From Burkholderiaceae bacterium (lineage in GTDB: Bacteria; Pseudomonadota; Gammaproteobacteria; Burkholderiales; Burkholderiaceae): 13,913 bases of DNA. Positions within the stretch are counted from its first letter, which is position 1; each line of letters starts with the position of its first letter. A program made the position numbers and the translations under genes. The DNA is taken from contig CANBPJ010000040.1 in assembly GCA_947371415.1 (NCBI GenBank), forward strand, positions 1-13,913, written 5' to 3'. This document shows positions 1-8,209 of the stretch, in pieces. The notes under the pieces were generated by a model that was not told the origin of the DNA, made no database searches, and saw only the letters and a list, made by a program, of their open reading frames with translations.

Positions 1-8
1 GATATATT

Positions 9-13
9 GGGGA
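9..13 (+). promoter_or_regulatory. Ribosome binding site of the pirin gene
   Basis: GGGGA lies four bases before the ATG at 18. It supports that start. No promoter can be judged because the window begins here. Confidence 0.6.
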
Positions 14-17
14 AATT

Positions 18-881
18 ATGAAAAAAGTAATTGGCATCCAAGGTAATGATCAAGGTCACTGGGTAGGCGATGGCTTCCCAGTGCGCACCTTGTTTTTCTA
101 TCAAGACCTAGGAAAACAAATGAGCCCGTTCTTGATGCTCGATTACGCAGGTCCGGCAGAGTTTCCCCCAACGACTGAGCGCAAGGGTGTGGGCTCACAT
201 CCTCATCGTGGTTTTGAAACAGTCACAATTGTCTATGAGGGAGAAGTGGCACATCAGGATTCCACGGGACAAGGCGGTGTGATTGGCCCAGGTGATGTGC
301 AGTGGATGACTGCCGGCTCAGGCATCTTGCATGAAGAGTTTCATTCAGAAGGCTTTGCCAAGAATGGTGGAACTCTAGATATGGTGCAGCTCTGGGTGAA
401 CTTGCCTGCAAAACTGAAAATGGTCAAGCCAGGCTACCAAGGCATTCTGGATAAACAAATTCCTGCGATTGAGCTAAAGCATGGTGCTGGAGTCGCACGC
501 ATCATTGCTGGAGAGTTTGATGGTCATAGAGGCCCCGCCAATACCCTCACCCCAATAAATGTCATAGATCTGAGGTTGAAGAGGGGCGTGGCAATCATTC
601 CAGCGCCTGAGGGTTGGAATACTTCCCTTGTAGTTCTCAAGGGTTCTGTTGAGGCTGGTGAGGGGGTAGCAGCAAAAGACGCTCAGATGTTGATGTTTAG
701 TAAGCAGGGCGAGGATATTGAGCTCAATATCTTAGAGGACTCGGTTGCCTTATTCCTCAGTGGGGAGCCGATTGATGAGCCGATTGTCGGGTATGGCCCT
801 TTTGTTATGAATACCAAGGAAGAGATTGCTCAGGCGATGCAGGATTTCAATAGCGGAAGTTTTGGCAAAATTGCTCGCTGA
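18..881 (+). CDS. Pirin family protein (bicupin, metal-binding)
   Basis: This 287-residue protein is a pirin, a cytoplasmic two-cupin protein; some bacterial members such as E. coli YhhW have quercetin 2,3-dioxygenase activity, while others have regulatory roles. The N-terminal cupin carries the full expected metal site: His61 and His63 in SHPHRGFETV, and His105 and Glu107 in GILHEEF. These match the His-His-His-Glu set known for YhhW. The GDVQWMTAGSGILHEE block (about 92-107) is the family signature. The C-terminal cupin (about 170-280) is less conserved, as usual. Length is typical (family about 230-300). The start at 18 has a GGGGA ribosome site. The gene ends 145 bp before the efflux operon in the same direction, so co-transcription is possible but not shown. 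The fold is certain; the true substrate is unknown. Confidence 0.93.
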   Translation: MKKVIGIQGNDQGHWVGDGFPVRTLFFYQDLGKQMSPFLMLDYAGPAEFPPTTERKGVGSHPHRGFETVTIVYEGEVAHQDSTGQGGVIGPGDVQWMTAGSGILHEEFHSEGFAKNGGTLDMVQLWVNLPAKLKMVKPGYQGILDKQIPAIELKHGAGVARIIAGEFDGHRGPANTLTPINVIDLRLKRGVAIIPAPEGWNTSLVVLKGSVEAGEGVAAKDAQMLMFSKQGEDIELNILEDSVALFLSGEPIDEPIVGYGPFVMNTKEEIAQAMQDFNSGSFGKIAR

Positions 882-1026
882 CAATATGCTGAGAGGATAA
901 AAAATCCGTTTGACTTTCATGCTCAGCTGTGAACAAATTTCATCATTCAAATCAAGGTGTTACACAGACTGGTTTAGAAAAGTGTGTTCCAATATCTTGT
1001 GTAGAAAAGGATATTTGTCCCACCTC
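882..1026 (+). other. Intergenic region before the efflux operon
   Basis: This 145-bp stretch separates pirin from the pump genes and probably holds the pump promoter. A TTGACT hexamer at 910-915 resembles a -35 box, but the best -10 at normal spacing (ACAAAT, 933-938) is poor, so I call no promoter. An open frame continuous with the outer membrane factor extends upstream here. Its would-be N-terminus has no signal peptide, so the stretch is treated as untranslated. No terminator hairpin with a T-tract is visible behind pirin. Confidence 0.5.
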
Positions 1027-2562
1027 ATGTTTGATTCAAAAGATTTGTCTATTTTGCGTTTGCTCTCGCTTCTTTTTGCGGGGCTTCTCTCTGCGTGTGC
1101 GGTGGGCCCAGACTTTAAACAACCAGATGCACCCAATACTTCTACCTATACCGAGACCACTCTTTCTAAGAAATTAGCGACTGCACCTGGAGTGCCGGGT
1201 GGTACGGATCAAGAGTTTGTCGAGGGTGCTGACATTGAGGCTCAGTGGTGGGAATTGTTTAAGTCTCCCGAGTTGGATATCCTTATTAAGAAAGCCCTGC
1301 AGCAAAATCCCAATTTAGGTGCTGCTGATGCAGCGTTACGCGCTAGCCAAGAAAATGTCAGCGCACAGATTGGTGGACAGTATTTCCCGGCGATTGGTTT
1401 GAATGGGGGCGCCACACGACAGTTGCAGCCTTCAGCAATCTATGGACTGCCTTATGGTTCCGATACCTACAACCTCTATAACGCTTCTGTCAACGTCACT
1501 TATAAACTCGATGTTTTTGGTGGTGCACGGCGTGCAGTTGAGGGCGCTAGAGCACAAGCAGAGATCGCGCAGTTTCAGCTAGAAGGCGCCTATCTTTCTT
1601 TAACGGCCAATATCGTTACTGGTGCTGTACGTGAAGCAGCACTGCGCGCGCAGATGCAGGCTACGGAAGAAATTCTGAAGGCTCAAACCAATTTAGCCGA
1701 AGTCACTGAAAAGCAATTAGTTATTGGAACAGTTTCTAGAGTTGATGTGACATCACAAAGAACTTTGGTATCCAACTCCCAAGTAGATTTGTTTACGTAT
1801 GAGCGTAACCTTTCTTTTGCTCGAAATCAGTTGGCGGTCTTAGTTGGCGAGTTACCTAGTAACGCCAACATTACTAAGTTCGATTTAAAGTCTTTGCACT
1901 TACCTGATAAGTTACCCCTGTCGGTGCCATCAAGCTTGGTGCGTCAACGCCCCGATGTGCGTGCGGCAGAGGCCCAGCTAAAGGCGACCAATGCATTGGT
2001 TGGTGTTGCCACTGCAAACTTGTTGCCGCAGTTCAATATTACGGGTGCCATTGGCTCTGCAGCTTTAACAAGTAATGCACTCTTTGGGCCTAACGCTGCT
2101 TTGTGGTCGGTTGCTGGCGGTATCTTCCAGCCACTTTTTCAAGGTGGGCAGTTATTGGCGCAACGTCGTGGCGCTATAGCCAATTACGAACAAGCGGTTT
2201 ATCAATACCAGGCAACCGTTCTTAAAGCATTTCAGGAGGTGGCCGACGCACTGCGTGCTTTAGAGACTGGTGCTCAAGCCCTGAAGTCGGCATCTGATGC
2301 AGAGCGCTACGCTTACGAAACTCTCGATTTAGTTCAACAGCAATATAAATTAGGGACCGCAAGTTATCTGGCTGTTCTCTACTATCAAAATCAATATCAA
2401 ATTGCTAAAGTCAAATCCGTTTCTGCGCAAGCAACTCGGTTCTCTGATTCAGCAGCATTATTTGCAGCATTAGGTGGTGGTTGGTGGAATCGTACCGGCC
2501 CAGCCTTTCAACCAAAAGCCATAGCGAACAAAGATCAAAATGAAACTTCTGGAAACAATTAA
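1027..2562 (+). CDS. Outer membrane factor lipoprotein of RND efflux system (NodT/OprM family)
   Basis: This is the TolC-like outer membrane channel of the tripartite pump, 511 residues with this start. The N-terminus is a lipoprotein signal: a hydrophobic stretch (about 7-21) followed by lipobox LSAC, giving lipidated Cys24. The mature protein opens with AVGPDFKQP, the usual start of NodT/OprM/CusC-type factors. Two outer-membrane-efflux repeats follow (about 70-260 and 290-485), including SSLVRQRPDVRAAEAQL between them and GGGIFQPLFQGG-like and ALGGGW blocks near the end. The ATG at 1027 is chosen because it puts the signal peptide at the N-terminus; a weak AAGGA at 1007-1011 is rather far upstream. 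Earlier in-frame starts (TTG 910, ATG 919) would bury the signal behind about 36-39 unrelated residues. The 3' end overlaps the adaptor gene by 23 bp, implying coupled translation. Confidence 0.92.
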   Translation: MFDSKDLSILRLLSLLFAGLLSACAVGPDFKQPDAPNTSTYTETTLSKKLATAPGVPGGTDQEFVEGADIEAQWWELFKSPELDILIKKALQQNPNLGAADAALRASQENVSAQIGGQYFPAIGLNGGATRQLQPSAIYGLPYGSDTYNLYNASVNVTYKLDVFGGARRAVEGARAQAEIAQFQLEGAYLSLTANIVTGAVREAALRAQMQATEEILKAQTNLAEVTEKQLVIGTVSRVDVTSQRTLVSNSQVDLFTYERNLSFARNQLAVLVGELPSNANITKFDLKSLHLPDKLPLSVPSSLVRQRPDVRAAEAQLKATNALVGVATANLLPQFNITGAIGSAALTSNALFGPNAALWSVAGGIFQPLFQGGQLLAQRRGAIANYEQAVYQYQATVLKAFQEVADALRALETGAQALKSASDAERYAYETLDLVQQQYKLGTASYLAVLYYQNQYQIAKVKSVSAQATRFSDSAALFAALGGGWWNRTGPAFQPKAIANKDQNETSGNN

Positions 2563-3889
2563 AGCAAAAGTTACTGCAGTGGCAGTAGCCTTGTGGGCCT
2601 GGATGCTTGCTAAGGCGGAAGAGTGGAAGCTTCGCGAGAAGTTGATTGTTCTTTGGGAAAAGACAAAGGCGCTTTGGGTGCGTATCGGGCAAAAATTGCG
2701 TCCACGCGAACGTTTCATGAATACCAAGGCCTATGCTAAGTTGCAAGCCATGACGCCATTGCGTCGTCGTATGACCATCATGTTATGTGGTGTATTTTTG
2801 CTGCTGGGATTGATCTTTGGTTTTAACCAGCTCAAGACTTTCATGATCAAGCATTTCATTGCAGGTATGGGCTTACCTCCTGCAACAGTCTCTACATTGG
2901 TGGTGACCTCTTCAGAATGGCAGCCCAAGCTCTCTAGCGTGGGTAACGTGCGCGCTTACAGGGGTGTTGAGCTGAGTACCGAAATCGGTGGCCTTGTACA
3001 AACTGTTCCCATTAAATCTGGCATGGATGTGAAAGAGGGTGATTTGCTCATCAAGTTAAATGATGCATCTGATGTTGCTCAATTAAATTCACTAAAAGCA
3101 TTGGCGGATTTAGCCAAGGTAATTAATGAACGTGATAGACAGCAGTTAGCTATTCAGGCTATCAGTAAGAATGTGTTTGATACTAGTAAGGCTGACGCTA
3201 AATCCAAGCAAGCTCAAGTTGAGCAGCAAACTGCTTTAGTAGCCAAAAAGAATTTGAAGGCTCCCTTCAGTGGACGCGTCGGTATTGTGATGATTAACCC
3301 GGGTCAGTATATTAATCCCGGCGATAAGTTGGTCACCTTGCAAACCTTGGATCCAATCTTTGTAGACTTTAATTTGCCGCAAAGTAATGCGTCTCAAATT
3401 CAGGTTGGACAAGAAATTGTGGTGACGACGGATGCATTTAAGGATGCGAGCTTTACTGGTAAGGTCACCGCAGTCAGTCCAAAGGTGGACACGAACACGC
3501 GCAATATTCAAGTTGAAGCGCAATTGGCAAATCCAGATAAAAAGATCTTGCCGGGCATGTTTGCTAACGTCAATATCAAGTTGGGTGATGAGGTGAAGTT
3601 GCTGACCCTGCCACAGACTGCAGTTACCTATAACCCTTATGGTTCTACAGTGTTTATTGCTAAACCAACAGGCAAGAAAGATAAGCAAGGTAACCCCGCG
3701 CTTGAGGCGCAGCAGGTCTTCGTGACCACAGGCCCAACGCGAGGTGACCAGGTGGCGATTCTGAAGGGCATTGAGGAAGGCGCCACTGTAGTAACTAGTG
3801 GCCAGCTGAAGCTGAAGAATGGCACACCACTGATTGTGAATAACAAAGTGCAGCCGTCGAATTCACCAAACCCACAGCCACAGGAATAA
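2540..3889 (+). CDS. RND efflux periplasmic adaptor (membrane fusion protein), MexH-like, with N-terminal extension
   Basis: The 449-residue adaptor links the inner membrane permease to the outer membrane channel. Visible parts: an unusual basic/amphipathic cytoplasmic segment (1-70) with Trp at 19, 21, 29, 39 and 46; a membrane anchor (about 79-95) preceded by the positive cluster RRR; the first lipoyl half (about 142-175); a short alpha-hairpin (about 176-237); the second lipoyl half starting NLKAPFSGRVGI (238-249); a beta-barrel (about 271-345); and a membrane-proximal domain to about 430. Family members normally begin near residue 60-78. No clear ribosome site precedes ATG 2540, but it overlaps the upstream gene and coding continues without a break, so I keep it. 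ATG 2717 or 2750 are alternatives, and neither has a good ribosome site. The protein is anchored by a helix rather than lipid. The permease gene follows after 7 bases. Confidence 0.9.
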   Translation: MKLLETIKAKVTAVAVALWAWMLAKAEEWKLREKLIVLWEKTKALWVRIGQKLRPRERFMNTKAYAKLQAMTPLRRRMTIMLCGVFLLLGLIFGFNQLKTFMIKHFIAGMGLPPATVSTLVVTSSEWQPKLSSVGNVRAYRGVELSTEIGGLVQTVPIKSGMDVKEGDLLIKLNDASDVAQLNSLKALADLAKVINERDRQQLAIQAISKNVFDTSKADAKSKQAQVEQQTALVAKKNLKAPFSGRVGIVMINPGQYINPGDKLVTLQTLDPIFVDFNLPQSNASQIQVGQEIVVTTDAFKDASFTGKVTAVSPKVDTNTRNIQVEAQLANPDKKILPGMFANVNIKLGDEVKLLTLPQTAVTYNPYGSTVFIAKPTGKKDKQGNPALEAQQVFVTTGPTRGDQVAILKGIEEGATVVTSGQLKLKNGTPLIVNNKVQPSNSPNPQPQE

Positions 3890-3896
3890 GTCCTAG

Positions 3897-6800
3897 ATGA
3901 ATTGGACTGACATATTTATCCGCAGACCAGTGCTATCGCTGGTAGTGAGTGCGCTTGTCTTGGTGTTTGGCTTGAAGGCGGTTGGATCTTTGCCTGTCAA
4001 TCAATACCCGCAAACACAAAATGCGATCGTCACCATTACAACCGCTTACTATGGCGCCGATCCAGAAACCATTGCTGGATTTATTACGCAACCATTAGAG
4101 ACTGCGATTGCCCAGTCCCAAGGTATTGATTATTTGTCGTCGATGAGTGTGAGCGGTCTATCCACCATCACCGCTACCTTAAAACTCAACTATGACTCCA
4201 ATGCAGCGTTGACGCAGATTCAGACGCAGATTAGCTCAGTCAAAAATCAATTGCCCCCGCAAGCCCAGCAACCCATATTGACCGTGCAAATTGGCCAGTC
4301 GACTGCGGCGATGTATATGGGCTTTTACAGTGATGACATCCCCAACAATGCAATTACGGATTACTTGTTGCGCGTAGTTAAGCCAAAGTTGGATTCTGTA
4401 GATGGTGTGCAGAACGCTGAAATTACGGGCGGTAGAAAATTTGCTTTACGCGCCTGGCTCGATCGCGAGAAGATGGCTGGTCTTGGAGTAGGTGCTGATG
4501 ATGTCTATAGCGCGATGGCTGCTAATAATTACCTATCAGCAGTTGGCAGCACCAAGGGCGATATGGTTGCCGTGGACTTGGTGGCGGGCACCGACTTGCA
4601 TACCCTGGATGAATTCCGCAAGCTAGTCATCAAAAAAGATGGCGTCAATATTGTCTACTTGGATCAGGTTGCTAGCGTCAGCATGGGCTCCGAGGACTAC
4701 AACACCAATGTAGCGTTCAGTGGCAAGAAGTCGGTATTTATTGCAATTAAGGTGGCGCCACAAGCCAATTTGTTAGATGTTGCTGCGCGCGTACGTGCTG
4801 CAGTTCCTGATATTCAGCAGCAGTTACCGACCGGTATGTCCGGCAAGGTGGTTTATGACTCCACCAAGTTCATTACAACCTCAATTGATGAAGTGGTTGC
4901 AACGCTATTAGAAGCATTGCTGATTGTGACTGTGGTGATCTACCTATTCTTGGGAAGCGCTCGCGCAGTTGCTGTTCCGGTGATTGCAATGCCACTCTCT
5001 TTGATTGGCACCTTTTTCTTGATGCAGGTACTAGGCTACTCCATTAATTTGTTAACGCTGCTTGCTCTCGTTTTGGCGATTGGTCTAGTGGTGGATGACG
5101 CCATCATTGTGGTCGAGAACGTTGACCGTCATATGAAAGAAGGTAAGTCTCCATTAGAGGCCTCCTTAATTGCTGCCCGTGAATTGGGCGGCCCCATTTT
5201 GGCGATGACGATTGTCTTGATTGCCGTCTATATCCCGATTGGTTTCCAGGGTGGTTTAACGGGCGCCCTCTTTACTGAGTTTGCATTTACCTTGGCCAGT
5301 GCGGTGGCAGTATCAGGATTGATTGCATTAACGCTTTCTCCAATGATGTGCTCGCGGATCTTTACGGAAGAGCAAGAGGCCTCCTCTTTTGTCCAGAAGA
5401 TTGACCGCATTTTTGAAAAAGTTCATCACAGCTATCAAACCACTTTGCGTGAACTCTTAAGCACTTGGCAAGTCATTATTGTGATGGGCGTGATTTTGCT
5501 GGGTGGTGTTGCTTATCTTTATGCCACCGCCCGTGCTGAATTAGCCCCAACGGAAGATCAGGGCATTGTCTTAATGCAAGCCTCAGGACCCCCTAACAGC
5601 ACGGTCAATCAGATGCAGACCTATGCCGACCAGATTTACCAAATATCAGCCGCAGAGCCTGAGTACGAGCAGATGTTCCAAATTACTAGCCCTACTAGTA
5701 GTTTTGGTGGTGTACTGCTTAAAGATTGGGATCAGCGGAGTCGTAATGCTACAAAGCTCCAAGAAGATATGCAAAACAAGTGGAATACGATTGCCGGGGC
5801 TCGTGTAGCAGCTTTCCAGTTTCCAGCATTACCGGGTGCGCAAGGTCTTCCCGTTCAGGTGGTGATCAATACTACTGAGTCTTATGAGCAGCTCAATGAA
5901 GTTTCTCAGGCGGTTTTGGATAAAGCCCGTCGCAGCGGCAATTTCTTTTTTGTCGACTCTGATTTGAAGATTGATAAACCGCAAGATGTTTTGGTAATTG
6001 ATCGTGAAAAAGTTGCTGCGCTGGGAATGACGCAGCAACAGGTTGGCAGTGCCCTATCGGCAGCTTTGGGTGGCGGCTATGTGAACTACTTCTCTGTGGC
6101 TGGTCGCTCATATCGCGTGATTCCGCAAGTAAAGCAAGTAGACCGTCTTAATCCCGATCAGATCTTGGATTACTACATCCGCACCCCAAGTGGGCAGATG
6201 ATTCAGGCGCGTACGATTGCAAGCATTAAGCAAAAAGTGGTTCCACAATCGATTAACCATTTCCAGCAGTTGAACTCAGCAACAATCTCTGGTGTGAGTA
6301 CACCATTTATCTCTCAAGCAGATTTATTGGAGTTCATGCGCCAGACTTTGAAAGAAGTTGCGCCGAGTGGTTACACCATGGATTACGCTGGTCCCTCACG
6401 TCAGTTTATGGCGGAGTCTGGCGGCTTCTTGGTCACCATGTTCTTTGCGATCTTGATCGTGTTCTTAGTATTGGCTGCGCAGTTCGAAAGCTTCCGAGAT
6501 CCAATCGTGATTCTGGTTTCGGTGCCACTTGCGCTATTTGGCGCACTCATCTTTATTAATTTGGGCTTTACTACTCTCAACGTGTATACCCAAGTTGGAC
6601 TCGTGACACTGATGGGTTTAATTAGTAAGCACGGTATTTTGATTGTGGAATTTGCCAATGAACTTCAAGAGGCTGGTCGCAGCAAGTTGGATGCTATCGT
6701 TGAGGCAAGTAGCGTGCGTCTGCGCCCGATCTTGATGACAACCGCTGCAATGGTATTGGGCGTAGTTCCATTGGTGATTGCTTCTGGTGCCGGTGCTGCA

Positions 6801-6932
6801 GGTCGTCAGTCTATGGGCATTGTGATTTTTACTGGCTTATCGATTGGTACGCTATTTACACTCTTCGTTGTACCAGCTATGTATTTATTTATTGGCGCCG
6901 ATCACCATCAGAAGAAATTTAAACAGCAGTAA
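3897..6932 (+). CDS. RND (HAE-1 family) multidrug efflux permease, MexI-like
   Basis: This 1011-residue inner membrane pump is a proton/drug antiporter, expected to be a trimer, exporting hydrophobic or toxic compounds through the adaptor and channel encoded upstream. The layout is typical: TM1 after the IRRPV motif (about 10-30), a large periplasmic loop, TM2-6 (about 330-490), TM7 (about 520-540), a second loop starting PTEDQGIV, and TM8-12 (about 850-1000). The proton relay is intact: Asp400-Asp401 in GLVVDDAIIVVEN (AcrB Asp407/408) and Lys911 in LISKHGILIVEFAN (AcrB Lys940). Overall wording, such as QYPQTQNAIVTITTAYYGA and GFITQPLETAIAQ, resembles MexI of Pseudomonas more than AcrB; this is from memory, not a search. 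AGGA just before the adaptor's stop supplies a ribosome site. Gene order is channel, adaptor, permease. No regulator gene is adjacent and the substrate cannot be read from sequence. Confidence 0.95.
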   Translation: MNWTDIFIRRPVLSLVVSALVLVFGLKAVGSLPVNQYPQTQNAIVTITTAYYGADPETIAGFITQPLETAIAQSQGIDYLSSMSVSGLSTITATLKLNYDSNAALTQIQTQISSVKNQLPPQAQQPILTVQIGQSTAAMYMGFYSDDIPNNAITDYLLRVVKPKLDSVDGVQNAEITGGRKFALRAWLDREKMAGLGVGADDVYSAMAANNYLSAVGSTKGDMVAVDLVAGTDLHTLDEFRKLVIKKDGVNIVYLDQVASVSMGSEDYNTNVAFSGKKSVFIAIKVAPQANLLDVAARVRAAVPDIQQQLPTGMSGKVVYDSTKFITTSIDEVVATLLEALLIVTVVIYLFLGSARAVAVPVIAMPLSLIGTFFLMQVLGYSINLLTLLALVLAIGLVVDDAIIVVENVDRHMKEGKSPLEASLIAARELGGPILAMTIVLIAVYIPIGFQGGLTGALFTEFAFTLASAVAVSGLIALTLSPMMCSRIFTEEQEASSFVQKIDRIFEKVHHSYQTTLRELLSTWQVIIVMGVILLGGVAYLYATARAELAPTEDQGIVLMQASGPPNSTVNQMQTYADQIYQISAAEPEYEQMFQITSPTSSFGGVLLKDWDQRSRNATKLQEDMQNKWNTIAGARVAAFQFPALPGAQGLPVQVVINTTESYEQLNEVSQAVLDKARRSGNFFFVDSDLKIDKPQDVLVIDREKVAALGMTQQQVGSALSAALGGGYVNYFSVAGRSYRVIPQVKQVDRLNPDQILDYYIRTPSGQMIQARTIASIKQKVVPQSINHFQQLNSATISGVSTPFISQADLLEFMRQTLKEVAPSGYTMDYAGPSRQFMAESGGFLVTMFFAILIVFLVLAAQFESFRDPIVILVSVPLALFGALIFINLGFTTLNVYTQVGLVTLMGLISKHGILIVEFANELQEAGRSKLDAIVEASSVRLRPILMTTAAMVLGVVPLVIASGAGAAGRQSMGIVIFTGLSIGTLFTLFVVPAMYLFIGADHHQKKFKQQ

Positions 6933-6952
6933 TTACTTCTAAGCCTCAAAAG

Positions 6953-6982
6953 AAAAAGGGTGAAACTAATTTCACCCTTTTT
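6953..6982. terminator. Bidirectional intrinsic terminator
   Basis: A perfect 13-bp inverted repeat (6953-6965 and 6970-6982) encloses the four-base loop CTAA. The stem core is GGGTGAAA/TTTCACCC, flanked by five A on one side and five T on the other. It therefore reads as a Rho-independent terminator in both directions. It lies 20 bp after the permease stop and 34 bp after the stop of the minus-strand glutathione transferase gene, so it should end both transcripts. Confidence 0.93.
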
Positions 6983-7016
6983 GTATTTCAGATCAGCGTG
7001 GAGTGACCTTGAATTA

Positions 7017-7679
7017 CTACTTCACAATATTGAGTGTTTTTTCAGAAACCAAACTGAACTGAGTTCCCTCTTCTATTCGCTTCATCCATGCATCGATGTT
7101 GTGCAATGGTGCGCGTGGTCCAGTTTGATCTGGAAAGGCCTGTTGCAATAGATTCCAGCGGCTTACGCAGAGTGCCAGCGGAATATCGCCAATATTGAAG
7201 GAGTCTCCTGAGCAATAGCGTTGATTTGCTAGCTGTTGATCTAGTAAGGTAAGCAATCCATTGGTATCTTGATAAGCCTTTCGAATAGCTTCGTAGTTCC
7301 GTTCGCTTTCTGGGGTGCGCGTGAGACCTAGGAAAGTAATTCGTAAGGCTGGCCACATGGTTCCTAGCTGCCAATCCATCCATTTCTCAGATGAATACTG
7401 ACTGGCAATATCGGTGGGGAAGCGCGTTGAAGGATCGTGCTGGTGAGCGAGATAGCGCAGGATAGTGTTGGACTCCCAAAGCACAAGCTCGCCATCCTCC
7501 AGGGTCGGCACCAAGCCATTCGGATTGAGCGCTAGAAATTCAGGTGTGCGATTCTTGCCAAAATGAAGGCCTGCATCAATCTGCTCGAAATCTTTACCCT
7601 CTTCTAATCCCAGCTCTGCAAGGCACCATAAAACCTTTTGTACATTGATAGAGCTTTTTCTTCCCCATAAACGCATCAT
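7017..7679 (-). CDS. Glutathione S-transferase family protein, GstB-like
   Basis: This 220-residue cytoplasmic protein has the two-domain GST layout. The N-terminal thioredoxin fold (1-80) opens with LWGRKSS and contains the cis-proline Val57-Pro58-Thr59-Leu60 and the glutathione-binding Glu69-Ser70 pair (LWESN). An all-helical C-terminal domain follows, with SGDSFNIGDIPLA carrying the N-capping box Asp. The text closely resembles E. coli GstB (LWGRNNS, NPNGLVP, LWESN, EKWMDW), known for glutathione transfer to electrophiles such as bromoacetate; this is recognition from memory. Serines 9/10 sit where the catalytic residue is expected. Two consecutive ATGs begin the frame: AGGAA lies four bases before the first and seven before the second, and alignment with GstB favours the first. 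It follows the flavin reductase gene by 23 bases, so it is probably last in a three-gene operon. Substrate unknown. Confidence 0.92.
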   Translation of the reverse strand: MMRLWGRKSSINVQKVLWCLAELGLEEGKDFEQIDAGLHFGKNRTPEFLALNPNGLVPTLEDGELVLWESNTILRYLAHQHDPSTRFPTDIASQYSSEKWMDWQLGTMWPALRITFLGLTRTPESERNYEAIRKAYQDTNGLLTLLDQQLANQRYCSGDSFNIGDIPLALCVSRWNLLQQAFPDQTGPRAPLHNIDAWMKRIEEGTQFSLVSEKTLNIVK

Positions 7680-7702
7680 GGAATTCCTATTTTTTGGTGT
7701 TG

Positions 7703-8191
7703 TTAAAGCGACGAGTCTAAGCCAAGAAATTTGCTGTGTGCAAAGATGAGTGGTTGACTGTCAGGAGTGTGTTTCAGGTTGAGTACTTGGGCAACGATGA
7801 TGTTGTGGTCGCCGCCGGTATGTATGGAAACCGTTTCACACTCAAAGTAAGCGCAGCACCCATCAATTTGGGTGAGGCCACTGGCTGCAATTTTGTGTGG
7901 AATGCTAATGAACTGATTCTCTTTTACGGTAGCGAAATGCATCGCCATGGCTTCTTGCGAGCGCTCCAGCACATGAATGAGTTGCTTGTGACCAACTTCA
8001 AAATGAGGCATTAAGCGGGAGTGCTTCTTTAGGCTCCACAGAATAAGTGGTGGCTCCAAAGAAACGGTATTAAAAGAGCTGATCGTAATGCCATGAGCAT
8101 TCTCATCAGCATCTAAGCAAGTCATTACGGTGACTCCGGTTGCAAAAGAAGAAAATCCTTTGCGCAGCTCTTGAGAGGTAAATGGGGTCAT
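7703..8191 (-). CDS. Flavin reductase-like FMN-binding domain protein
   Basis: A 162-residue single-domain protein of the flavin reductase-like (HpaC/DIM6-NTAB) family, which reduces FMN or FAD with NAD(P)H, often to supply a partner monooxygenase, or binds flavin for other redox chemistry. Family blocks are clear: FATGVTVMT (16-24), HGITISSFNTVSLEPPLIL (about 33-51) for flavin binding, and the later GGDHNIIVAQV (about 126-136). Length is typical. No monooxygenase gene is near, so its partner is unknown. The gene starts 18 bases after the lipoprotein stop and ends 23 bases before the GST start, which points to one operon. There is no strong ribosome site before ATG 8191, so translation may depend on the gene upstream. 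Physiological role not determined. Confidence 0.88.
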   Translation of the reverse strand: MTPFTSQELRKGFSSFATGVTVMTCLDADENAHGITISSFNTVSLEPPLILWSLKKHSRLMPHFEVGHKQLIHVLERSQEAMAMHFATVKENQFISIPHKIAASGLTQIDGCCAYFECETVSIHTGGDHNIIVAQVLNLKHTPDSQPLIFAHSKFLGLDSSL

Positions 8192-8209
8192 CTTGATTTG
8201 CTTGTTTAC

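Noticed and set aside
910..938. TTGACT...ACAAAT as the pump promoter
   Set aside because: The -35 is fair but the -10 matches only three of six positions, too weak to call.
910..1026. In-frame upstream extension of the outer membrane factor (TTG 910 or ATG 919)
   Set aside because: It would place about 36-39 residues with no family match in front of a clear lipoprotein signal peptide, so ATG 1027 is preferred.
3236..3688. Minus-strand open frame of 150 codons inside the adaptor gene
   Set aside because: The adaptor frame is clearly real here; the antisense translation shows no recognisable domain.
7736..8014. Plus-strand open frame opposite the flavin reductase
   Set aside because: It is antisense to a well-supported family gene, and its translation resembles no protein I know.
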